From contig NZ_LR743509.1 in the NCBI RefSeq assembly GCF_902712875.1, forward strand, positions 1,054,001 to 1,118,000: DNA of 64,000 nucleotides, in the 5' to 3' direction. The stretch is from Hyphomicrobium sp. ghe19. Its GTDB lineage: Bacteria > Pseudomonadota > Alphaproteobacteria > Rhizobiales > Hyphomicrobiaceae. The notes under the pieces were generated by a model, which worked only from the letters and a program-made list of their open reading frames with translations, was not told the origin of the DNA and made no database searches. A program made the translations under genes and the position numbers. Positions 8,489-15,837 of the stretch are shown in pieces (position 1 is the first letter of the stretch; each line of letters opens with the position of its first letter).

Positions 8489-10642
8489 ATGCGGACAAAC
8501 CTAGCCTCCGAGCCAAACCCCCTTTCTCGCCGCGATCTTCTCAAGGCGGGAGCTGCAGGCGTTTTGCTCCTCAGTTTTCGGCTGCCGATTGCGCGCGCGG
8601 CAGATGAGAGGTTTGCGCCCAATGGGTTCATTCGCGTCGGCAACGACGATGTCGTGACGCTCGTCATGCCGCAAGTCGAGATGGGGCAAGGGATTTATAC
8701 GAGCCTCGGGATGATCCTGGCGGACGAACTCGACGCCGATTTCAATAAAGTCGTTCTGGAGCACGCGCCGCCGGACGAGAAGCTTTACGCCAATCCGGTC
8801 TTTCATATTCAAGCGACCGGCGGTTCGACGTCGGTGCGCGCTTTTTGGATGCCTCTTCGCAAGGCGGGCGCTGCCGCGCGAGCAATGCTCATTGGTGCGG
8901 CCGCGCAGCAATGGAAGGTTGACCCCTCGAGTTGCCGGGCTTCGAATAGCGAGGTGATCCACGATGCAAGCGGGCGTAAGTTCGGCTTTGGAGCACTCGC
9001 CGCGCAAGCGGCAACGCAGAAGCCGCCCAGCGATCCGCCGCTCAAGCCGCTCAAAGACTTCACGCTGATCGGCAAGCCGATCAAGCGCAAGGACACGCCG
9101 GAGAAGGCCAACGGTACAGCCCAGTATGGCATCGACGTGATGCCGGCTGGCGTTCAGTTTGCAACGATCGCGGAATGTCCGGTATTCGGCGGCAAAGTCG
9201 GGCGCGTCGACGACACCAAGGCCAAGGCCATAAAGGGCGTTCGTCAGGTCGTCGTGCTCGATGATCTTATCGCCGTGGTCGGCGACTCGACGTGGACTGC
9301 GATGCAGGGCCTCGATGCGCTGGACATCACGTGGGACGAGGGACCGAACGTTGCGATTGGGTCTGCCGAAGTCTGGGATGCTTTGCGGAATGCCAGCAAG
9401 GGCGGGGGCGTCGTCGCCAAAGAGCAGGGCGATGTCAAAGCCGCTTTCGCCGCCGGCGATCGATACGAAGCGGTCTACGAACTGCCGTTTCTCGCCCACG
9501 CGACCATGGAGCCGCTCAACTGCACCGTCCACTTCACGAAAGACGCCTGTGAGGTCTGGACCGGAACGCAGGTTATCGCACGCGTTCAGTCGGAGGTCGC
9601 CAAAGCGCTCGGATTGCCGACCGAAAAAGTGACGGTGCACAATTTCCTGATCGGTGGCGGGTTCGGTCGACGGCTCGAGCCCGATATGGCGGTCAAAGCC
9701 GCGCTGATTGCTCAGCACGTCGAGGGGCCAGTGAAGGTCATTTGGCGGCGTGAAGAGGACATGCAGCACGATGTCTACCGGCCAGTCTACCACGACGCGC
9801 TCGCTGCGAGCGTGAAGGACGGCAAGGTCACCGGCTGGACACAGCGGATCACAGGCGCGGCGATCATTGCCCGCTGGCTGCCTCCGGCCTTTCAGAAAGG
9901 CATCGATATCGACGCCGTCGACGGCGCGACCGATAACCCGTACGGCGTTCCCAACGTACGAGTGGAGTACGTTCGGGCGGAGGCGCCGGCGGTTCCGACG
10001 GGGTTCTGGCGCGGAGTCGGGCCGAACAACAATTTCTTCGCGAGCGAAAGTTTCATCGATGAACTCGCCCACCGGGCCGGCGCGGACCCCGTCGCGTATC
10101 GGCTCAACATGCTCGACGCTACGCCGCGCCTCAAGGCTGCCGTTCAGCTGGCTGCGTCGAAGTCCGGCTGGGGTGGTGCACTTCCTGCGCGCACCGCGAG
10201 AGGCATCTCCGCTCAAACGGCGTTCGGTAGCTTCATTGCGACCGTTTGCGAGGCGGAAGTCGATGAGAACGGCGAAGTTCGCGTGCGCCGGTTCGTTTCG
10301 GCTGTCGATACCGGTCTCCCTGTCAATCCCGACACCATCGTCGCTCAGCTCGAAGGCGGACTCATTTTCGGTCTGACAGCGGCGTTGTTCGGCGAGATAA
10401 CGATCGCGAAGGGACGCGTCGAGCAGAGCAACTTCCATGACTACCGGATGTTGCGGATCAATGAGGCACCGAAAATCGAGGTGCATCTGATCTCCAGCAC
10501 GGAGTATCCCGGGGGAATCGGCGAAACGGGAACGACCGCCGCACCGCCAGCGCTTACGAATGCGCTTTTCGCGGCGACAGGGGTTCGATTGCGAAGGTTG
10601 CCCATCGACCGCGACGCGCTCGCGGGGAGAAAGCCGGCATGA
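8489..10642 (+). CDS. iorB: Molybdopterin-binding catalytic subunit (IorB-type aldehyde/isoquinoline oxidoreductase), Tat-exported
   Basis: A 717-residue catalytic subunit of the xanthine-oxidase family in the single-polypeptide IorB arrangement. The N-terminus has a twin-arginine signal, SRRDLLKAGAAGVLLLSF, ending near ARA, so the folded Mo enzyme is probably exported. Molybdopterin-contact motifs include GGGFGRRLEPDMAVKAA and the C-terminal GGIGETG, whose glutamate matches the catalytic base of the family. The start at 8489 has GGAGG five bases upstream; an in-frame ATG at 8474 overlaps the iorA stop but lacks a site. It is followed by a cytochrome c subunit overlapping by four bases. Likely substrates are aldehydes or N-heterocycles. 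Confidence 0.88.
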   Translation: MRTNLASEPNPLSRRDLLKAGAAGVLLLSFRLPIARAADERFAPNGFIRVGNDDVVTLVMPQVEMGQGIYTSLGMILADELDADFNKVVLEHAPPDEKLYANPVFHIQATGGSTSVRAFWMPLRKAGAAARAMLIGAAAQQWKVDPSSCRASNSEVIHDASGRKFGFGALAAQAATQKPPSDPPLKPLKDFTLIGKPIKRKDTPEKANGTAQYGIDVMPAGVQFATIAECPVFGGKVGRVDDTKAKAIKGVRQVVVLDDLIAVVGDSTWTAMQGLDALDITWDEGPNVAIGSAEVWDALRNASKGGGVVAKEQGDVKAAFAAGDRYEAVYELPFLAHATMEPLNCTVHFTKDACEVWTGTQVIARVQSEVAKALGLPTEKVTVHNFLIGGGFGRRLEPDMAVKAALIAQHVEGPVKVIWRREEDMQHDVYRPVYHDALAASVKDGKVTGWTQRITGAAIIARWLPPAFQKGIDIDAVDGATDNPYGVPNVRVEYVRAEAPAVPTGFWRGVGPNNNFFASESFIDELAHRAGADPVAYRLNMLDATPRLKAAVQLAASKSGWGGALPARTARGISAQTAFGSFIATVCEAEVDENGEVRVRRFVSAVDTGLPVNPDTIVAQLEGGLIFGLTAALFGEITIAKGRVEQSNFHDYRMLRINEAPKIEVHLISSTEYPGGIGETGTTAAPPALTNALFAATGVRLRRLPIDRDALAGRKPA

Positions 10643-11973
10643 AGCGATCGTATTGGTTGGCGCTTCTCGCCGTTATCATACTCATCGCCGCGGTCTGGAT
10701 AATCTACGTGCCGGGGCCGATGGCTTTTGCAAAGGGTGGCTCGGTCGCCCTTTCCGATTACAAGGACGGCGATCCGACGGGCGTTCCGGCGAAGCTGGCA
10801 AAAGACGATCTCGTTTCGCGCGGAAAGTATCTGACGCGCGCGGCCGATTGCGAGGCGTGTCATACGGCCAAGGGCGGCGAACCTTATTCGGGCGGCCTCG
10901 CTTTCAATCTTCCGTTCGGCACGCTCTACTCGCCGAACATCACACCCGATAAGGAAACGGGCATCGGCAATTGGACCGATGCCGATTTCCTGAAGGCCGT
11001 GCATAAGGGGATCGCACCCGACGGGTCGCGCCTTTATCCGGCATTTCCCTACACATCTTATACGATGCTGACCGATGACGATGTGCTGGCGATCAAGGCC
11101 TATCTGTTCAGCCTTGCCCCGGTCCGTCGCGAGGCCCCGCCGAACACACTTGCTTTCCCATTCAATCAACGTTGGGGGATGGTGTTCTGGTCGCTCCTCT
11201 ACAATAGCGACGAGAGGTTCCGGCCCGATCCGAAACAAAGCGCAGAATGGAATCGCGGCGCCTATCTCGCCGAAGCGCTGGGTCATTGCGGTGAGTGCCA
11301 TACGCCGCGCAATCTCTTGCAGGCGCTCAATAACCGCAAAAAATTCGCGGGCGCGGTGACGGCCGGGTGGAAGGCCTACAACATAACGCAAGACAATGAG
11401 ACCGGCATCGGCAGCTGGGACGCGGACACGACTGCGAAGTTTCTCGCGCATGGCCACGTGGAAGGCTTCGGGACAGCTTCCGGACCTATGGGCGAGGCCA
11501 TCGACATGAGCCTGATGCATTTGGAGCCGGAAGACATCAAAGCGCTCGTGACGTATTTGAAAACAATTCCGCCGATTTCCGACCCGGAGCTTCCGGTCCC
11601 CAAAACGACGCTGGCCTCGGCGTTTCCGAAAGCGCATGAGATTTCCGAAAACGAGCGCGGGGCAATGATTTTCGCGGGTGCCTGCGCGTCCTGTCACGGA
11701 TGGTCGGGTGAGAGCCCCGTTCGATCGTACGCGAATTTCGTGGGTGGCCGCGCGATCAACGATCCGAGCGCGAGGAATGTCGCGCAAGCCGTGATCTGGG
11801 GCGTGACCCGCCACTCGCCCGACGGCGAGGTTACGATGCCGGCATTCGGCAAGGCGTATTCGCCGGAGGAGATTGCCGCGGTCGTCAACTACGTCACCGC
11901 GCGTTTCGGTGCCGCGAAGTCCAATATTACGGCGCAAGACGTGGTCAAAATCGGCCAGCAGGCGTCGCAGTAG
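10639..11973 (+). CDS. Triheme membrane-anchored cytochrome c subunit of the molybdenum hydroxylase
   Basis: A 444-residue c-type cytochrome with an N-terminal membrane anchor (WLALLAVIILIAAVWIIYV) and three heme-binding motifs, CEACH, CGECH and CASCH, spaced as in the cytochrome subunit of membrane-bound alcohol and aldehyde dehydrogenases. The ATG overlaps the iorB stop by four bases, so it is cotranslated with the Mo subunit. It probably accepts electrons from the 2Fe-2S subunit on the periplasmic face and reduces quinone or a soluble cytochrome. Together the three genes encode a complete periplasmic oxidase/dehydrogenase. Confidence 0.9.
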   Translation: MKRSYWLALLAVIILIAAVWIIYVPGPMAFAKGGSVALSDYKDGDPTGVPAKLAKDDLVSRGKYLTRAADCEACHTAKGGEPYSGGLAFNLPFGTLYSPNITPDKETGIGNWTDADFLKAVHKGIAPDGSRLYPAFPYTSYTMLTDDDVLAIKAYLFSLAPVRREAPPNTLAFPFNQRWGMVFWSLLYNSDERFRPDPKQSAEWNRGAYLAEALGHCGECHTPRNLLQALNNRKKFAGAVTAGWKAYNITQDNETGIGSWDADTTAKFLAHGHVEGFGTASGPMGEAIDMSLMHLEPEDIKALVTYLKTIPPISDPELPVPKTTLASAFPKAHEISENERGAMIFAGACASCHGWSGESPVRSYANFVGGRAINDPSARNVAQAVIWGVTRHSPDGEVTMPAFGKAYSPEEIAAVVNYVTARFGAAKSNITAQDVVKIGQQASQ

Positions 11974-12098
11974 GCCGCTTTCCGGGCGTCCGCGCTGGTT
12001 ACGCTCGTAGAGTCTTGTTCGTTCCGCGTCCGGCCGATAGGAACACGGGAGCCTTCCGGCATCTCTTCGGCGCCGGGTTGTGGCGCGTGTGATCCTCA

Positions 12099-13142
12099 AT
12101 GCAAGACGAAAGACAGAGCGTGTCCGATCCTGTTGCCCACCGCATCGCGGCGCTGGCGGTGCTCCCCGTTTTCTTCAAGCTTGACGGCAAGCGTGTCGTT
12201 CTGGCGGGCGGAGGTGAGCCGTCGCTCTGGAAGGCCGAGCTTCTGTCGGCGACGGGCGCAAACGTCGAAGTTTTCGCGGAGCGCTTTGCCGAAGGTTTTC
12301 GGGAACTGGCAGCGTCGCCACCCAACGGCCGGCTTGTCTTGAAGGATCGCCGATGGACGCCGGAGGATCTGAGATCCGCGGCGCTCGCTGTCGGCGCATT
12401 GGGCGACGATGCGGAGGCCGCCGAATTTGCGTCTGCCGCCCGCGCAGCCGGCGTGCCTGTCAACATCGTCGATCGTCCGGCATTCTGTGATTTTCAGTTT
12501 GGCGCGATCGTCAATCGTTCACCCCTGGTCGTCGGGATCTCGACGGATGGCGCCGCGCCCATCTTCGGCCAGGCGATCCGCTCGCTCATCGAAGGGCTGC
12601 TGCCGGAAAGCTTCAAAAGCTGGGCCGAGGCTGCGCGCGCTTTACGGCGCGATAGCGATCGCCCCGGCGACACCATGGAGAAGAAGCGGCGCTTCTGGCA
12701 GCGGTTCACGGACTTCGCGATACTCAATGCCGATCGCGGACCGACGCCGGCCGATCTCGATCAATTGATGGGCGATGTTGCGGCTGAAGACCGCCGCCAC
12801 CCGGTCGTCATCATCGAAATCGGCTCGGGCGGAGCGGAAGGCCTGACACTTGGAGCCGTCAGAACGCTGCGCGGCGCCGATCATATATTCTTCGACGACA
12901 ACGTTCCGGCTGCCGTGATGGAGTTCGCCCGCCGCGAAGCCCGGAGATATCCGGTCGACGCACGGGCACAAGATGCTCAGGCCGTTATCGACAACATGGT
13001 GGCGGCGAGTGCCCAAGGCGGCCGCGTCGTGCGGATCAGAATGCGCATGGCGGTTGAGGCGCGCGGGGAGGCGGACGGGGCCGGGGCATTGCGAGCTGCA
13101 GGCCTTTCGGTGGTTGTCCTTCCTCCGGGCTACGCTCCTTAG
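12099..13142 (+). CDS. Siroheme synthase-like protein: precorrin-2 dehydrogenase domain plus truncated methyltransferase half
   Basis: A 347-residue protein. Residues about 20-190 match the CysG N-terminal (Met8-like) domain: LPVFFKLDGKRVVLAGGGE, the VNIVDRP segment with the family aspartate, and NRSPLVVGISTDGAAPIFG. After residue about 225 the sequence resembles only the first half of the uroporphyrinogen-III methyltransferase domain (IGSGGAEGLTLGAVRTLRG, then FFDD). It stops near PPGYAP, where intact enzymes continue to the SAM site. The GGDP-type SAM motif is replaced by RIRMRMAVEARGE. It may still perform precorrin-2 oxidation/ferrochelation. No sulfite or nitrite reductase genes are adjacent. 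Confidence 0.75.
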   Translation: MQDERQSVSDPVAHRIAALAVLPVFFKLDGKRVVLAGGGEPSLWKAELLSATGANVEVFAERFAEGFRELAASPPNGRLVLKDRRWTPEDLRSAALAVGALGDDAEAAEFASAARAAGVPVNIVDRPAFCDFQFGAIVNRSPLVVGISTDGAAPIFGQAIRSLIEGLLPESFKSWAEAARALRRDSDRPGDTMEKKRRFWQRFTDFAILNADRGPTPADLDQLMGDVAAEDRRHPVVIIEIGSGGAEGLTLGAVRTLRGADHIFFDDNVPAAVMEFARREARRYPVDARAQDAQAVIDNMVAASAQGGRVVRIRMRMAVEARGEADGAGALRAAGLSVVVLPPGYAP

Positions 13143-13499
13143 CGTGTGTCAGGTCTCAAGGGGCCTCCCGCCATCCACTGGCAGTTTTGTAAGTCCGGCC
13201 CTGTCGCCACGCCGTTGCCGCGAAGGGGTGCCAGTAAAAAGTATTAAGCGGTACTTGAGCCACAGGCTGTGATCGCTTCCGCAGGGGGCGAAAGATTTCT
13301 TTTTCTCTCAGATGGTTAGCGGACGCTGCATGAGCTCGGCGCGGCTTGGAATGGCGTTCCCACTTGTCTATACTTGGGCCGAGGGGATCCGTTCGGATCA
13401 GAGTAGGCCACGTTGGCGGGTTAGCGCATCGCTTCCCACCAATGGGTTTTGCTCGTCCGCTCCCTTTCGTCGTCTGTAAATATTCGGAGTCGCCTGCGC
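13143..13499. other. 357-base intergenic region before the OmpA-family gene
   Basis: It holds one good promoter candidate at 13346-13374. The first 200 bases carry no open frame with a credible start and no continuation of the truncated methyltransferase domain of the preceding gene. No terminator-grade hairpin with a T-run was found. Confidence 0.6.
13346..13374 (+). promoter_or_regulatory. Sigma-70-type promoter for the OmpA-family envelope operon
   Basis: TTGGAA (13346-13351) and TATACT (13369-13374) are separated by exactly 17 bases. Transcription would start near 13381, giving a leader of about 120 bases before ATG 13500. Confidence 0.5.
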
Positions 13500-15650
13500 A
13501 TGCGCTGCAATCCATCATATTGGCTTTTGGGACTCGTCCCGATTGCAATGTTGACTTGGGTTGCCGTCCAACTCGAACATGATGGTATCGAGTCCGATCT
13601 CGCCCATCGCTCGGGCGAAGCGCTGAACCGCGCGGGTTTCGATTGGGCCAGCCTTCGCTTCGTCGGCCGCGATGTCGTGCTGATGGGGAAGGCACCGGAA
13701 GAGCGCGATCCGGACAAGGCACTTGCCTCATTGGAGAACGTCTGGGGCGTCCGTGTCGCCAGCGACAGATCCGAACTCATCGACAGCGTTGCGGACTACC
13801 GCTGGTCGGTTATTTCGCCAGGCAGCGGCCCCGTGCGGCTCGCGGGAAACGTTCCGTCGGAGGACGCGAGACGGGAGCTTATCGACGCTGCCCGCAGCGC
13901 CTTTCCGGGTAGCGAAGTTGCCGACGAGATGCGCTTGGCGCGTGGCTCGATCGACCGGCGCCAGTGGCTTACGGGAGCTGTCTTCAGCGTGCGCAGCCTT
14001 TCCGGGTTGAAGCGCGGCGAGGCGGAACTCGCCAATCTCAATTTGTCGATCAAGGGCGAGGCGAAGTCATCGGCCGCTTATCGGGAGATCAAGGCGGCGC
14101 TCGCAACACGGCGACCGGCCGGTGTCGGCCTTGCGCATGAAGATATCGCGCTGCCCATCGCCCGGCCCTTCGTATGGTCGATAAAGAAGAGCGGCTCGGG
14201 GATCGCGGTCTCAGGTTTTGCGCCTTCCGATGAAGAGCGGGAGAAGCTCGGCGCGCGCACGAAATCGCTGTTTTCTACAATGTCGATCTCCGACCGCACG
14301 GATATTGCTGCCGGTGCTCCCGATGGATGGGGCAAGGCGGCTTCGATTGCGCTTGAACAGCTGGCGCAACTTCGGCTGGGCGAGGCTTCGATCGCCGATC
14401 GCGAGCTGACCTTCTCGGGCGAGGCAGCCGACGAGCAGATCGCTTCGGCCGTCAAAAAGACGTTGAAGCTCCAGGTGCCGCAAAACTTCCGGATCATCGA
14501 CCAAGTCCGCTTTGCGAAGCCGGATATCGTCGTGCCGGGCGGCGGCTATGTGATGGGCATCGTGAACGAAGGTGCTAGCCTCGATCTCGTCGGCATGATG
14601 CCGAGCGAAGCGGCGCGGGCGGCGCTCATCGATGCGGTGAAGGCGCGGTTTCCCGGGCGGCAGCTGAACGACAAATCGCAGGTGGCTCCTGGCGCGCCCG
14701 ACGGGTGGCAGCAGTGCGTCGTCGCGGGCCTTGCGTCGTTGCCGCGTCTCAAGAAAGGCAAATCCATCCTCACCGATCGCCGGCTCGTGGTTTCGGGTGA
14801 GACCGACGATTATGCGGCCTCGCAATCGGTTCCGGGCGATGTCAAGGCCGCCGCGGGCCAGACGTGCGAAACGACGACGAATATCGCATTCACGGGCCAG
14901 CTGAAGACTGACCTCACGTGGAAGGCGACCCGCGAAGCCAACGGCATGGTGACGATCGGCGGCGAGGCTCCGGATGATGCGTCGCGCTTGCGTCTCGTCG
15001 AGATCGCACAGCAGCTCTATGCGGGGTCGAACGTCACCGACAACATGAAGATCGTCGGCGCCGCATCTGAGCCTTGGTCGTCGGCGGCGCATCTCGGCCT
15101 CGAAGAGATGGCGCGGTTGCGCAATGGCGAAGTTACGATTTCAGGCAAGGAACTCGTTATCAAGGGAGCGGCGGAGAGCGAGCAAGTCGCTAATGATATC
15201 CGCAGCGTTCTGTCGACGGATTTGCCGCCGGGCTTCAAAAGCCGCGATGAAATCACGATCATGTCGGTCGACGAGAAGGCAGCCGACAGTTGCCAGACGC
15301 TGATGCGCCAGACGACAGCCAAGGGCACGATCAACTTCGAGCGAGCGAAGGCGGACTTGACGCCCGACAGCACGCAGACGCTGAAGGATCTCGCTCAGAT
15401 CGCGAATGAGTGTCCGAACTTCAGCATTCAGATCGAAGGGCACACGGACGCCGAGGGGACGGATGAGCGCAATTCGCGGCTCGCCGATCGCCGGGCGCGC
15501 GCGGTCGCGGATTTTCTTTCACTAAACGGCGTCGATGGGCGCCGCCTGACGACGATCGGCTACGGCGCAACGCGGCCGATCGGCGACAATTCTACGGACG
15601 CAGGCCGTGCCAAAAATCGCCGTATCGAATTCACCGTCCGGGTCAACTGA
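13500..15650 (+). CDS. OmpA-family envelope protein with tandem BON-like repeats
   Basis: A 716-residue protein. A short N-terminal membrane anchor (WLLGLVPIAMLTWVAV) is followed by about four diverged repeats of roughly 130 residues. The repeats share phrases such as G.VPSE..R..LIDA.., FPG..V.D.M., GAPDGW and GEA.I.DREL, and resemble BON/ArfA-type modules. The last 120 residues are an OmpA/Pal peptidoglycan-binding domain (INFERAKADLTPDS, EGHTDAEGTDERNSRLADRR, GYGATRPI). ATG 13500 has GGAG ten bases upstream. It probably tethers the envelope to peptidoglycan. It is followed by two genes encoding other membrane-anchored proteins. Confidence 0.8.
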   Translation: MRCNPSYWLLGLVPIAMLTWVAVQLEHDGIESDLAHRSGEALNRAGFDWASLRFVGRDVVLMGKAPEERDPDKALASLENVWGVRVASDRSELIDSVADYRWSVISPGSGPVRLAGNVPSEDARRELIDAARSAFPGSEVADEMRLARGSIDRRQWLTGAVFSVRSLSGLKRGEAELANLNLSIKGEAKSSAAYREIKAALATRRPAGVGLAHEDIALPIARPFVWSIKKSGSGIAVSGFAPSDEEREKLGARTKSLFSTMSISDRTDIAAGAPDGWGKAASIALEQLAQLRLGEASIADRELTFSGEAADEQIASAVKKTLKLQVPQNFRIIDQVRFAKPDIVVPGGGYVMGIVNEGASLDLVGMMPSEAARAALIDAVKARFPGRQLNDKSQVAPGAPDGWQQCVVAGLASLPRLKKGKSILTDRRLVVSGETDDYAASQSVPGDVKAAAGQTCETTTNIAFTGQLKTDLTWKATREANGMVTIGGEAPDDASRLRLVEIAQQLYAGSNVTDNMKIVGAASEPWSSAAHLGLEEMARLRNGEVTISGKELVIKGAAESEQVANDIRSVLSTDLPPGFKSRDEITIMSVDEKAADSCQTLMRQTTAKGTINFERAKADLTPDSTQTLKDLAQIANECPNFSIQIEGHTDAEGTDERNSRLADRRARAVADFLSLNGVDGRRLTTIGYGATRPIGDNSTDAGRAKNRRIEFTVRVN

Positions 15651-15672
15651 GACGAACGCCGGGAAAGCAATC

Positions 15673-15771
15673 ATGGATTATCTCTTCCTGAAATTGATCT
15701 GGTGGATGGCAGCAGCATTTGCGCTGGGGCTCGTCGCCGGGTGGATATCGTGCGGCGCCAAGAAGTCCTGA
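15673..15771 (+). CDS. 32-residue single-span membrane peptide
   Basis: This short frame begins with MDYLFLKLIWWMAAAF and runs through one hydrophobic helix to a basic tail (GAKKS). It lies 22 bases after the OmpA-family gene, with GGGAAAG upstream of its ATG, and 66 bases before the next gene. That gene's N-terminus (MTYLLLQTFLLLLASYF) has the same M-x-Y-L-x-L opening and a similar helix. The function is unknown; the position suggests a partner of the flanking envelope proteins. Confidence 0.5.
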   Translation: MDYLFLKLIWWMAAAFALGLVAGWISCGAKKS

Positions 15772-15837
15772 GGGGCCGAACTTGGACGTGCTGAAGAAAG
15801 TACAGGGCGAATTGTTGGGCATCCGATTAGGTAGGAA

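Noticed and set aside
8501..10486. 661-codon open frame on the minus strand opposite the molybdopterin subunit
   Set aside because: It lies wholly antisense to a gene with clear Mo-enzyme motifs. Long shadow frames are expected in this GC-rich codon usage, and the product is Arg/His-rich with no recognisable domain.
10441..12099. 552-codon minus-strand frame opposite the cytochrome c gene
   Set aside because: The plus strand encodes three CxxCH motifs in frame; the antisense product has the Arg-rich composition of a shadow frame.
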